Part shown: piece after piece, positions 9,105 through 20,255 of the stretch
How positions within the stretch are numbered: position 1 is the stretch's first letter
Layout of the letters: the number at the start of each line of letters is the position of its first letter
Assembly (NCBI GenBank): GCA_003194525.1
Contig: NBIV01000049.1
Location: forward strand, 62,001-126,000
Reading direction: 5' to 3'
DNA length: 64,000 bases
DNA from: Gracilariopsis chorda
Taxonomy: Eukaryota > Rhodophyta > Florideophyceae > Gracilariales > Gracilariaceae
Made by a program: the position numbers and the translations under genes
Notes under the pieces: generated by a model
Databases searched by the model: none
Told to the model about the DNA's origin: nothing
Seen by the model: the letters and a program-made list of their open reading frames with translations, nothing else

Positions 9105-12100
9105 TTGAGAACTTACGTAGCGTCCCAAAAAACTACACCTACCATGCAACTATCAATGCGACGCCAGACGGCCAAAACAAGGGCCGACCACATACGGCGA
9201 GAAGATTTGCAGGCAAGCCGCTGTGTAAACGTAATCAAACAGCACCATACTGTTGCAGACGTTTCCGCAGAAACGTTATTTGGCAACTGCACTATCCATT
9301 GCATCAAAATACAAACAATAAAAAGCCAAAACCAGACACTCCACCGAGTAATTACCCCAACAAGGCACAATGCCGGACGAAAACCAGTTCTGAAGTCCTC
9401 AGAAGAGATAATGCTAGTAGAACGCGCGATTTTTATGTCTGAGAGAGCTTTCACCATCGAGGAGTATGAAGTGCGACGTTGTAGAATACTACGTCCTTTG
9501 GCTAACTGGGGTAGCAGTCTACTAGGGTAGCGGCAGAGAGCCAACCACTGGGGTGACAATCCACTGAGTCTACTAGTGACGCGAGCACCAACTGGCAGCG
9601 AAGCGCAATGGGCGGGCGCTATCTCAAGTCCCTACAGGTCGGGAGAATGGTAACGATGGCTTGGAGGCCTTTGGAATCCTACTGGCTGTATATGGCGGCA
9701 GGAAGACGGTGAGGGTGCTTGCCTTTACTCTTCGAAGATCGGCGGCACTCGAGCCAACCTATATAGGTGGCGAGGCGCTCTGACCTCCGGAAACTATCCT
9801 AAAAATTAAATAAACATAACTACATACTAAAACCTGCGGCCACAGTGCCTTGACACTCGCACTGTTTTCTCGTATCTCCTGCATAGGCACCCAGCTTGGC
9901 CACGTGGAATATTTCGTCCAGCAATGTTCTGACCTCCGCCAGCCTAGCCCCATGGCTACTTCACCACTGCACCTACCCAATGGTCATTCTCCTACATGCG
10001 CGCCATGATGGCAACAGATGCTGTCGATGGCCGTAAGACTTTCAAAAAGAAATTTCCGTCCTTGTGGGCTCTGCACTCGTTTCGGTGAAGAAACCACCCA
10101 CTGACAATTTGCAGGACGAAGAATGTAGTGCTAAAACGCAATAAAGCGCAAAAAACAGAACATCTCTAGACTATGGCTGATGTGATAAATACCGTCAAGC
10201 AAAAAGATGCGAGACATCTTTACAGATCTGCAAAAAAATGAAATCTTGATAAAACAGGTATATCGGCCTAGTACGGACGTCACTCTAGCGGATTAATGCG
10301 GTGAACCGGAGAAACGGTGGCCTGCGAATGAAATTGAAAGAAAATGGAAAACATCTCACGTCCATTATAAAAGGTTGTGCTGCAAGGCACTTAGTACGAA
10401 TGTTTCTCCTTACAAAATGCAAGAAGCCAGAGAAACACTGGATGAAACCGATACTCGAGTTGTGGAGGAACGCAATTGCGTATTATCCGCGCGGATGCAA
10501 CTCATAAGAGTATGACGTGGTCGTTGCAATGACTCTACGGTATATGAGTTGGATTCACGTAGAGTGGCACCAAATAGACGGTTTATTGTGTGCAAGTTCA
10601 TCTAGGAAGGTAGAAATCTGTAGTGGATTGCAGAATGATGGACGCCTGTGCGCGTGTGCTACAGCACCATGCTGTTATGTTATGTTTTGCTTGGAAGGAG
10701 CCTTGAGGGTGCCTAACACTGGTGTAGCCACGTGTGTGGACCTAAAGAGGTGTGCAATATTTTAGGTAATTATTACTATTTATTTCTGTAGTGTACTTAC
10801 TTAGATAAGCGCGACCTCACTGTCGTGAGCACTAAGTAAAGTCAACCCGAGTCTTCGGTCACACAAATGTGTTCATTTTGACCTGAAAAGTCCGGCTTTG
10901 GATTTTATTCTCTTTGCAGCGTGCAGTACTCCACCCGGAGGGGCACTGCAGTCGGTTTGTACTATCCACCCGCTCGTTGTGACTACAGGTATACTTTGTT
11001 TACTAGTTTTCGTGTGACTTCTATTTTCTCTGTGGTAAAGCTATCAATCCTACATTGGGTATTCCTTTATTGTTTCTAGTTGCTTTTACACCCACCATCG
11101 GGTCTGTTCCTGCTGTCTGCACGACCCGTTGGGTGGTTCCGTTCTGTCTTTAGATAGCCCTTTTTTCTGGGTTTGCACTGGTCCACTGTACGCGTGTTTC
11201 ACCGATTCCCGGTTATACCGTTCATCTCTATCTCCATGGTATTTCCGAACTACCGATGGTCTTACACCCGACAATTTGGTAGACGAAGGGTTCTCCATCT
11301 GGCTTTACCTCCCAAGAGGGCAAGGACTCGAACATCTTGAATGCCACCCATTCCCGGGTTTCGCAATACACGAACAGAAAGCTGCCATCAGTTTACCAAT
11401 GGGGAGGGGTTTAAAACTGGCTTCCCAAGGCACTAAATTCGTTTGCAGCACCAAGGGCTCAGTCACCAAGGCGTTACTCTCAGATGTAGTAGTTATTTAC
11501 TTCAACTCTTCTACTTGCAAGTTTGTTCCGCAAGAAGAAAAGACTCCTCTGTTTATTGATGGCCATAGTTCACGCAAGGGATTAAAGTGGATCGCTGCTG
11601 TGCTTGCGAAGCATTTTGCAGTGATTAATCTCCCTGGCAACACTTTTCACTTTCTCCAACCCTGTCAAAATGACATAAACAAAATGTTAAATAAAAAGTC
11701 AGAAGTGCTTTGAATATTTTCCTTTATACTGGTGCATACCTTAATGCAAACTGGTTTGTGAAAATTAAACTGGCTGCCGCTGCATATAGGTCCTTGGATG
11801 CGCCTTCTTCTGTGAAGCGCTTTAACAACTGTAGGTTACACCCCTTAGATACAGAGAAAAGCATGATTTTTGCAACAACTCCAACTCTGAACCAAACAAA
11901 AACACGGAGGTTAACTTTCTAGCTACAGGAAGTCAACGAATTTGCGAAAACATCATTTCAAAGAGAGTGCGTCAAATAGCGCGGAAGGTAAGAGATTCCA
12001 GTGAATTTCTTCGTAAAATCGAGAATGTGCTGCAACAGAATCGCTCTCGGAGCCTGTCATAAAATCAACCAAAGCAAGGTTTGGTGCCAATCCGGGCGGT

Positions 12101-12420
12101 GCTCTTGTTCTGAGATTCATAAATACAATTGTAGCAATACGTAGCGCTAGTATGTTGGTCATTGATGCAATGGGGTTTACGTCGGGTTTGGACTGCAGAA
12201 AACACAGATAATAGTGGCCAGTAAAAATAAAGTGTTGGTCCGTACAACGTAAATGGGGGTCGCTTGGATGAAAAGAAAGTGCCGCAGTTGGCTCCAGAGC
12301 GTAGTGTTGTAGATTTTGACGACATACCTATTGCATTCTGGCCAAAAAGGGCCAAAAAAGTCCCAAGGGTGGGTACCGAATCGGCCGCGGAGAACGAAGC
12401 CGCTTCTGCGTTGCTTGCTA
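9105..12420 (+). pseudogene. Pogo/Tigger-like DDE transposase, plus-strand copy, in pieces
   Basis: 9105-9530 encodes an N-terminal part parallel to the minus copy (QLSMRRQ against PLSMRRQ; GRKPVLKSSEEIMLVERAI against the GRPTTLSRTEEEAI linker). 10010-10420 holds a broken middle, including KLKENGKHLTS, which matches the minus copy. About 11380-11713 gives TKGSVTKALL, then LFIDGHSSRKG (second catalytic Asp) and NLPGNTFHFLQPC followed by NDINK (third acid). 11710-11922 and 12250-12420 continue in other frames (HPLDTEK; ENEAASALLAMHH). The interruptions are a roughly 480-bp unknown piece after 9530 and the solo LTR. Much of the 227-codon minus ORF at 12177-12860 is antisense to this C-terminal part. 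Clearly dead. Confidence 0.65.
10683..11370. repeat. Solo LTR (copy B) inside the DDE transposon
   Basis: Starts about TGTTTTGC and ends CGCAATACA; related along its length to copy A at 3744-4417 (688 against 674 bp). Transposase coding resumes just after its right end. Shared landmarks are an AT-rich block after a ccacgtgtgtg motif, GGTCTTACACCC, CGAACATC and the terminal GCA..TACA. No target duplication was recognised, so both edges are approximate. Confidence 0.45.
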
Positions 12421-12583
12421 TGCATCACTTCCGCTAACGAGGAAAGTGGTGCAGCTCTCCCGTCTGCGAAATTAAGCCCTTGGAAACCAGCGGGTGGTTT
12501 CTCCTTAAAAAATCGTTCAAATATGGTGTTTGCATACATTTTGGTCTCATTTTCAGGCACAGATTCTCTCCCAAATTGAGCCC

Positions 12584-13409
12584 TTGTGAGGGTTACACGT
12601 TCAAGCACGCTTGTGATCGTTTGAAGGATATGACCTTCACTTGGCGGCGGTGATGTAGATTTGTGATTGATTTTGAAGCTGTTGGCACGCCGCCTACACG
12701 CGCGACGAGTTTCATTGATATTGAAAAATGATCTCGTCTGACGATGTCCATTGTTTCTGTTCTCCCTTTTCCGTACTCTGCTGTCCGCTACGAAACTTTT
12801 ATAGCTTGTACTATGCTTAACGAGCGATTTTACAAAGCTTTCAAACCGGTAATTGAACAACTACAAGCTGAGTTATGGATTCGTGCGTGCAACAAAATGG
12901 AGTTCACCTGACGAATTTCATGTTGAACAGTGAGGTTAATGTAGTAGAATCTGCCGGTCGAGATATATCGACGGACGCACCGTACAATTGCTGGCTTCGT
13001 GAGTCTCATTGGGTCTATAAATTGGATGGAGAGAACCACCACTCCCTATTGCTTCTTATTGTCCTTCCACTTGTACATCCCATCTTTATAAGTTTATAAA
13101 AGAATTTGCGTCCCACAAGCCATTTGCAAACCGTAGGCCTAAGAAATCTCTTTACGGACATCAGTAATACACACTGAAGCACTTCATGCTTCAAGGAATG
13201 TTGACTGCTTCCAATTCGGAAGCAAGAAGAAGGGGTTGTCCTCCCCGGCGAGATAGATTCGTGTCAAGCAGATTTGGATGCGTTGTACGTTTGAGCAGTA
13301 TTTAGCAACTATTCTGGAATTTTCGACAAAACAAGTCACGTCAATAGCAATCTGTGCGGCGCAACATTTTTCATTCTGCCCTTGGCCACAGTAGTGGTAT
13401 AACAGACAC
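12584..13409. other. Spacer upstream of the alkylsulfatase gene
   Basis: No coding region or repeat could be supported here. The short ORFs on both strands lack recognisable motifs. The last part is expected to hold the upstream control region of the alkylsulfatase gene. Confidence 0.5.
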
Positions 13410-13417
13410 TATAAAAG
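13410..13417 (+). promoter_or_regulatory. TATA box of the alkylsulfatase gene
   Basis: TATAAAAG, 118 bp before the ATG at 13528. The peroxiredoxin-like gene has a TATA at almost the same distance from its ATG (117 bp), which supports both calls. Confidence 0.6.
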
Positions 13418-13527
13418 CCATCCCGAACCACTGCACCTTCATTCGCTCCTCCCACAACGCCCGGTAGTAAAAACGCTCTCCAGCCAGAATCAGAATCAAC
13501 ATCCCGCAACATTTCATCCTGTGAAGT

Positions 13528-15591
13528 ATGTCTCATATACAAAGATCAACCCGTAAGACTCCCCAACTTAGTGCTGCCCAAGCTGATGCTTCCCAAACTG
13601 ATGCTGCTTGTCCGGCCTGTGGAGCCTCGCCTACTGGAGTGGAGGACTCGCAGTTCACTCCTGACGTTAAGGATGCAACCTCTGCAACCTTGCAAGCTAA
13701 TGAGGAGGTGAAGAACACTCTAGACTTTGACAATATAAGCGATTTCGATGATGCAGACAAAGGTTTCGTGGCACGAGAAGAAGACCTCGTTATCTACAAT
13801 GATAAGAACGAGCCTGTATGGGACCTGACAAAGTATGCATTCGTTTCTGCCAAGCCAGGAAATGAATGCCCGGATACGGTAAACCCTAGCCTTTGGCGCG
13901 TCGCACAACTCTGCATGAATTATGGTTTGTACAAAGTCTGCCACCGCATTTATCAAATCAGGGGGTATGATCTGAGCAACATCACCTTCGTCCGCGGACA
14001 GTCTGGGTGGATTGTTTTCGACCCGCTTGTATCCAAAGAGACTGCCAAAGCTGCATTCAAGTTTCTCAACGACAACTATGGTGGAGATCCACTGCCCGTC
14101 TCGGCAGTAATCTACAGCCACAGCCACATCGATCACTTTGGAGGTGTGCGGGGCATTGTATCGCAGGAAGACGTTGACAACAAAACAGTGAGGATTTATG
14201 CACCCGAAGGGTTCACGGAAGAAGCTGTGTCGGAGAATGTCATTGCCGGAAATGCCATGGGACGTCGTGCCATATACATGTATGGTTCAATTCTCCCTCG
14301 TGGCGCAACCGGATCAGTTTGTAGCGGTCTTGGACTAACTGTGTCCACTGGCGAAGCCACTCTTATTGTCCCTACCGACCTTGTGTCGGAGACTGGTAAG
14401 CCGTACACCATCGATGGAGTGAACATGGAGTTCCAAATGACGCCTGGAAGTGAGGCCCCTGCAGAAATGAATACGTGGTTCAATGACTGGCATGTTTTGT
14501 GGATGGCGGAAAACACGACATGCACCATGCACAATTTGCTCACTCTCCGTGGTGCTCAAGTGCGCGATGCGCTCAAGTGGGCAACATACCTCACCGAGAC
14601 GATTAACCGGTATGGAGATAAGGCATGGGTCAAGTTTCAAGCTCATCATTGGCCGATATGGGGCAACGACAAAATCATGGACTACTTGAAAAAGCAGCGA
14701 GACATATACAAGTATACTCATGATCAGTCTGTGCGCCTGATGAACTTAGGATATCTGGGGAAAGAAATCTCTGAGAATATTAAGCTACCTGCGTCTTTAG
14801 AGAAGAACTGGAGTACCCGTGGATATTATGGTACGCTCAGTCATAATAGTCATGCCGTCTACCAACGATACATGGGTTGGTACTCCGGCAACCCGTCCGA
14901 TCTTCACAAGCACCCCCAGGAGTATGCTGCCAAGAAGTACGTACAGTATATGGGTACTGAAACAGATGTGGTGAATCGAGCGAAAGCCGATTTCGAAGCC
15001 GGTGATTATCGTTGGGTTGCTGAGGTACTCCGACACGTTGTTTTTGCCAACGACAAGAACCTCGACGCCAAGTATTTATTGGCAGATGCATACGAGCAAC
15101 TGGGGTATCAAGCCGAATCTGGTGCGTGGCGCTCCGTGTACCTTCAAGGGGCGTTCGAATTGCGACAAGGTGTCCCGAGCTCTGGCGGCACCACAACCGC
15201 TTCTACCGATATTATCAATAACATGACTCCGGAAATGCTTTTCGACTACTTTGGGGTGAATCTAAACGCAGACAAGGCGGAAGGACAGTCGTTGACCGTG
15301 AACATTCATTTCAAAGACCTGAAGCCAGATGAGCAAGCCGATTACACCTTGACTATTGAGAATTCTGTTCTCAACTATACCACGAAAGTTTCTGACAGTC
15401 CGGACGCATACATGGGCATTCCTAAAGCCACAATGACTGCCGTTTTGCTGGGCAATATGAATGTTGATGATGCTCTAAATGACGAAAACACTGACATCTC
15501 AAATGACGACAAAATGGTTCTGAAAGAGTTTTTCAGTTACGTTGAGCCACCGAAGCCGTCGGATTTCTGGTTTGATATTGTCACACCCTAA
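13528..15591 (+). CDS. Class III alkylsulfatase (SdsA1/Bds1-type, metallo-beta-lactamase fold)
   Basis: Intact 687-codon single-exon gene. Enzymes of this family hydrolyse primary (some secondary) alkyl sulfate esters, such as dodecyl sulfate, to alcohol and sulfate using two zinc ions. The metal motif H-x-H-x-D-H is complete: H198, H200, D202, H203. Further ligands by family spacing are E309 (in SEAPAEM), E328 (MAENTT) and H373 (AHHWP); the E-E and E-H distances (19 and 45 residues) equal those of SdsA1. ENVIAGNAMGRRA and HNLLTLRGAQVRDA are family hallmarks. Order: about 60 variable N-terminal residues, beta-lactamase domain (about 150-420), helical dimerisation domain (about 450-550), SCP2-like C-terminal domain (about 560-687) ending FDIVTP. 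ATG chosen: it is the first in frame after the TATA box. No clear signal peptide. The family is chiefly bacterial and fungal, so horizontal origin is possible. Confidence 0.93.
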   Translation: MSHIQRSTRKTPQLSAAQADASQTDAACPACGASPTGVEDSQFTPDVKDATSATLQANEEVKNTLDFDNISDFDDADKGFVAREEDLVIYNDKNEPVWDLTKYAFVSAKPGNECPDTVNPSLWRVAQLCMNYGLYKVCHRIYQIRGYDLSNITFVRGQSGWIVFDPLVSKETAKAAFKFLNDNYGGDPLPVSAVIYSHSHIDHFGGVRGIVSQEDVDNKTVRIYAPEGFTEEAVSENVIAGNAMGRRAIYMYGSILPRGATGSVCSGLGLTVSTGEATLIVPTDLVSETGKPYTIDGVNMEFQMTPGSEAPAEMNTWFNDWHVLWMAENTTCTMHNLLTLRGAQVRDALKWATYLTETINRYGDKAWVKFQAHHWPIWGNDKIMDYLKKQRDIYKYTHDQSVRLMNLGYLGKEISENIKLPASLEKNWSTRGYYGTLSHNSHAVYQRYMGWYSGNPSDLHKHPQEYAAKKYVQYMGTETDVVNRAKADFEAGDYRWVAEVLRHVVFANDKNLDAKYLLADAYEQLGYQAESGAWRSVYLQGAFELRQGVPSSGGTTTASTDIINNMTPEMLFDYFGVNLNADKAEGQSLTVNIHFKDLKPDEQADYTLTIENSVLNYTTKVSDSPDAYMGIPKATMTAVLLGNMNVDDALNDENTDISNDDKMVLKEFFSYVEPPKPSDFWFDIVTP

Positions 15592-17055
15592 GTGTGGGTT
15601 TGAACGTCGAATGATGCACCTGTGCCACGTCCGTGGCAGTTTCAATTTGTTCTCGTCATGTTTGAATTGTTCTTCTGAGAGTAGTATTATTAGTCTATGC
15701 AGGGGTGTCTCTCTATTGTATTAGAAACTTCAGGCCCGTGAGCTTTAGGCCTCTGATCCTGTCGCATCTAAAAATATGCAGTCCAGATTATGTTACCTTG
15801 TTTCAAAAACAGTAGTCCGGCGTATTAAGAGAGTATCAACGTACAAATGCCTTTGATACAATCAGGCAATACTCGACCAGCAACTGGCTTCAAGAGGTTT
15901 CAAAAAAAACAAGGCATATGACGGCCAGCGACATAAGTACACCGAGTGCAATTTAGCCCATGACAAACATGACGCTCACTACCATTTGGTTTGTTCTGAT
16001 CTTCGCCAGTCGTGTACGCTCATAGAACCTGTTCTCTACGCTTCCTTCTTAAACCCCTCCGTACTTCTCTCCCTGACTGCTACGGCATAAACGCAGCATC
16101 GGTCAACTCTGCGGCGAAAAGCACAACACGGAAACGTCTGTGGCAGCAAGTACAAGCGTGCATTGCTGGAGGATCATTAAAGCACCGAGAACAAAAATCT
16201 GGACGCCATCCCCGTGGTGCAGAATGAGGTAAACGTGACAAGCCAGGAATGGACAGAAACATCTGGTAGAGCACATCACAGACGAAGAAAACCAATGGTG
16301 CATTGAAGGTCCTTCAAACTACCAAATATAACCCTTTTGACCCGAACAGCTGATGACTAGAGTATCGTTGACGTAAGGTTCTTGGAAGAGGAACACAACG
16401 ACTTTTTACTCCACCCTCTACGAGCGGGCTCCAAGTCGCATTTATATCACCCTTCACTGTTTGATCATTTTATGCTCTGTACGATCTGTGTTGTACAAAA
16501 AACGCAAAAACAATTGTGCGAACTCTTACTCCCGGATGCGCTCACCGTATAGAAAAGCATGTTTGTGAGGCAGGGTTGTTCGGATTTTTTTGAGTACTAT
16601 CTTCTTTCTAGGGCTTTTTTTGAATAAATCAGCGTGGCTTTAAGTGCTTGCAATGTGTTCCAAACTGATCAAGTCACGTAAAATTTGGTCAAAAAGGTAG
16701 CAGTGCTTGCTGCCAATGAGTTTGGGACCCATTGTGGTTCTTTGTTCGGAGATACCGTGATCTCCCTGCGTTTGTCAGTTGTTTGGTCTGGATGGGCGTG
16801 GATGGTGTCTTTGAGCAATCTTCGTATCTAGAGGAGTTGCTTCGAGGCGTTTTATGCTGTGAGATATTCTACTTTGTCAGGAGAAAGCGCTACAGCTTTT
16901 GTGGTGACTTATCAAAGCAGGCATCTAAGTTATGAGGGGCGACGATGCGAAAGTCTCAGAGTTGTAGGTTGTGCCACACTGTGCGGTACCATATAGATGT
17001 CGGAATAGTCATTTGAGCTTTTTCCAGTAGTCGTCTGTGAAAGTGTGAATGTTGT
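15592..17055. other. Non-coding interval after the alkylsulfatase gene
   Basis: No ORF here has a recognisable domain. The first 150 bp are T-rich and would be the 3' UTR and cleavage region of the alkylsulfatase gene. The rest is AT-rich, with poly-T and poly-A runs and no structured repeat that I can see. Confidence 0.5.
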
Positions 17056-17545
17056 CTGCGAGAGCTCTTGCATGGACTTAAGTTGCCATTGCAAGATCAA
17101 GTACGAGTCCCAATTGATATGCTAAACGTTAGAGCGGCTCTGTCGTTGTTTATTAGAGGGAAATGGCGTCTTCAAAAACGGCCTACATTTCTTGTATGCG
17201 AGAAGGATGTGCGAAAGGCCGAAATAATGCTCTCAAAATTCTATACCAAACAAGTTCCTACCCTGCATCCTGTGGCGACATTTCTTGAAAACAGAACGCT
17301 CAGATGTGACTGTGGAACGAACGTGAAGAAAGACTATGAGCATGTCGTTTATCGATGCCCTCGGACTAAGGCAGGCTGTAGAGAGTTGCTAGCTGGTCTC
17401 CCAAGGAAATGTAAGGAAAGTATACAGCAGTTAATCCGACATGAGCCACAGAAGTTCTTCGCCTTCCTGAAAAGAGAAAGCTTTTACTAAAAGCTCCCCT
17501 TCAGCCTAATAATAGAAAGCTGTTGTCCAATAAAGAAGAAGAAGA
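17056..17545 (+). mobile_element. 5'-truncated non-LTR retrotransposon (LINE) 3' end
   Basis: The plus frame ending at the TAA at 17488-17490 carries a cysteine/histidine cluster of the form C-x-C, then EHVVYRCP (CDCG ... H ... C near 17310-17365), followed by a helical tail. This matches the Cys/His segment at the C-terminus of many LINE ORF2 proteins (C-x(1-3)-C-x(7-8)-H-x(4)-C). The stop is followed by about 50 bp of 3' UTR and a short A-rich AAG repeat tail (ATAAAGAAGAAGAAGAG, 17530-17546), as expected from target-primed insertion. RT and endonuclease are absent. No target duplication was resolved. Confidence 0.55.
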
Positions 17546-17546
17546 G

Positions 17547-20138
17547 AACTCTTGTGGCACAGGTAATGTCAGGACGAATTGGGTCTGTGACGAATCTATG
17601 GTCGCCAATGGTTTTGCGGAGGAATTTGGCGTTCAATGAGAATAGCGAGTTCGCATCGCCGGGTGGATTGGTGACGCTGTGCGCTGACAGTGGGGGTCTC
17701 CTAAAACCGCAAATACACAGATTGAAAAGCCTATACATGAGTTTGAGGTTGGATGCATTTCCACGAAAGCCCATGGCTTCTGATGTTTCTTCCCTGAGCT
17801 TTGCTTCTGCTAAAGAGAATGTGGAACAAATATCCCGCAAGCGAGATAACGAAGAAACTGTTTTGCGCTTTTGTGTTTTCAGGAGACGTCCACGGAAGTA
17901 GATGCAGCGAAGACATTGATTATCCTTGCTTTGCCTAGAGAGATAAGCTGGAAATCCGATTAAATGCTTTTGAACATCATTTGATCAACTAATTCTTTGA
18001 GCGCATATACATCCACTGAACCTTCAGAATCGTGATATCTCTCCCAAATCTCATTTTCATGGATTTTTAAGGACACGAAGAAGTTTATTTGAGACTTTTG
18101 CGCGGCGATCGCAGTGGAACCGCTTCTCCGTCGTCTCCGATGCAGTTCTCGAATCGGTTCTTCTGACTCGCGAGCCTCAAAAACCAGAGGAAAGACGACC
18201 GCGAGGCCCAGTCATCAAATATCATTGAATACCCACCCTCCATCCCAGGAGCAGCATGACGCGCTTCTTCTTGCTGTCGGTAGCGGGTTATGCCATGCTA
18301 CCAGATGCTCAGAGTGTATACTCTGTCATCACCCTGAACCCAAACCACGTAAAGATCTTAGCAGCTCAAAGTTGAACGATAATGTTTTTTGCATCTCCAA
18401 ATTTTGTTCATTTGCCCTATACTTTCATGCTCTCACCGCCTTTTCTGCCGCTGACGCCACCCTGATTATACATTTTTCCGCCGCCTGAATTTCTGCAAAA
18501 ACTGCTAGCTCCCGGATGTGATCGATACTGACGCACAGTTGCCGGTGGAGGATGATATTGTTCATGTTCACATGGGCACTGTACTGTCTGCAAGAAAGCT
18601 GCGCAAACGTTGTCAGGCTTTTGGGCATGCCACCCTCGTTACTCATCCGCACGCTTCATGTATACGTGATTGAAACGCCAGCGACCTTGCTGGCTGGTCG
18701 ATACGATTCGCTTTGTGGACGCTCAATACGATCAGCCTTGTCGTATTTTAGTGGACCACCTGGACGGGCCGCGTTTTATCGTTTCCCGCGAGCGTCCTCT
18801 GCAGTAAAGCATCCTTTAGGTTTTCCACAGTAACCCAGCTGTACTAGCCTCCACTAATTTATGCTCTGTACTATATGTCAGTTTTCATATTGTTGGCTAA
18901 GAACCTTCAGACTGAAAATAGTATTGGCTGTCAGAGTTCCAAGTGTTCAGAGTTTGAGTGAAACCCTTAAAACTGAAGAGTTTAGTATAGAACTCATAAG
19001 AACTTCCATCTAGCTAGTGTACCTGTTCGTGTTACATGGTTTCGTCCATGACTTCCACGAAATACTAACTTTGAGGTTACCAATGAGGGTATACGATGAA
19101 CTAGCGCTGGCGTTGCAGAAGAGGAACTAAGAAGAATTTGTAGAGTTGTCAATGTTAGTGTCCGAAATAGTTCATTTCGTCAATCGTGAATTTGGATCAC
19201 CTCTTAGTCTTCAGGTCTTGTAATTGTATTTCGATATGATATATGTTTCAGTTGTTGATCCTGAAGAGCTATCTAAGCCCTCTTGATATTGACTGCAATG
19301 TAGGTAGTAGATTCGTTTGTTCATTGCTGTTGAACAGCTTGAACGCTTAAGAGCTAAATGAGTGAGCAGGAGCTGTGATTATAATGAATTTGCAGGCTTT
19401 TGTTCTACAATATTAGTTGATGGCTGCTACTTCAAAACCCGCAACGATTTTTAGGTTGGATTTCCGTCTTTGTACCCTTTACATCCTCCACACAGATGAA
19501 CTGCGCGTTTCGAGATCGATCTGACCTCAAACCGTTATACTTCGGCCTTCTTGCATACGTGGATGAGCCTATTTCTTCAAGAAGAAGGAGTGAATCAAAC
19601 GATTCGCACAGACACCTGCACACCCATCCAACCAAAATCTGTACACAGCGGGCACCCAAATTCACCCATTCGACATCAGACACCAACACATATTGTGCTT
19701 AGGGGCTGTAGTAATCAACAATGGTTACAGATCAGTTCTGCGCTCCGGTCATAGATGGGTCGGTCAACTTTCTTTCGATAAGTTTATAACTGCAAACTTC
19801 GCCTTCTTCATTTTACGAGATGAAGCAGGTCGCAATACTCTCGAACATCGAAGTCATTTCGACGATTTTGTACACTACGGCGCTTCTCGTTTCATCTAAG
19901 AATATCTCGTTGCACTGTCATTACACAAGCAACTCACCTAACATTGCTGTACAAAGCCACCCGTTACCTAGGCACGTAACCGTCAGAAAAGGGACACATT
20001 CAAAATATTCCGCGAAAAGCTTTTCATTGGTGTACCAGATACGCGTTTCTCCTCGCGGAGAAAAGCAACAACGCCAACATGAGGTGGTCACCATCCGTTT
20101 CTCCCCCGCCATTATCCGCCTCGCTCCCCCCACCACTC
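17547..20138. other. Non-coding interval upstream of the peroxiredoxin-like gene
   Basis: About 2.6 kb without a supportable gene. ORFs such as 17554-17901 (+) and 18114-18488 (+) lack motifs and have counterparts of similar length in other frames. No tandem array or inverted repeat stands out. Confidence 0.5.
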
Positions 20139-20145
20139 TATAAAT
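20139..20145 (+). promoter_or_regulatory. TATA box of the peroxiredoxin-like gene
   Basis: TATAAAT, 117 bp before the ATG at 20256, inside a C-rich region (CTCGCTCCCCCCACC just upstream; CCTCCCCCGACATCTCC just downstream). Confidence 0.65.
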
Positions 20146-20255
20146 GTTTTCCTCCCCCGACATCTCCACAATGAACTCTCCCGACAGGACGCCGTCTTCA
20201 AGCATACCTTCACCGTCATTCCCACGCTTTCCGCTACCCACACACATCCGCCACC

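Larger units (their letters stand above)
8999..12583 (+). mobile_element. Pogo/Tigger-like DNA transposon with 12-bp TIRs
   Basis: GGGCTCAATTTG at 8999-9010 and its exact reverse complement CAAATTGAGCCC at 12572-12583 bracket all plus-strand transposase fragments. The interior holds a solo LTR (about 10683-11370) and a further unexplained stretch (about 9530-10010) with TATA-like CTATATAGG near 9760. A target duplication was not identified. Variants of the TIR core (aaattaagccct at 12469; gctcaatttgg at 8984) occur close by, so the exact termini could be internal repeats. Confidence 0.5.

Noticed and set aside
12177-12860. 227-codon minus ORF
   Set aside because: It shows no domain, and the plus strand of the same region continues the transposase C-terminus; treated as a shadow.
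13528-15591. Antibiotic-type beta-lactamase
   Set aside because: The fold is metallo-beta-lactamase, but ligand set, length and C-terminal domains are those of alkylsulfatases.
17554-17901. 116-codon plus ORF after the LINE tail
   Set aside because: A minus ORF of equal length overlaps it and neither has a recognisable motif.
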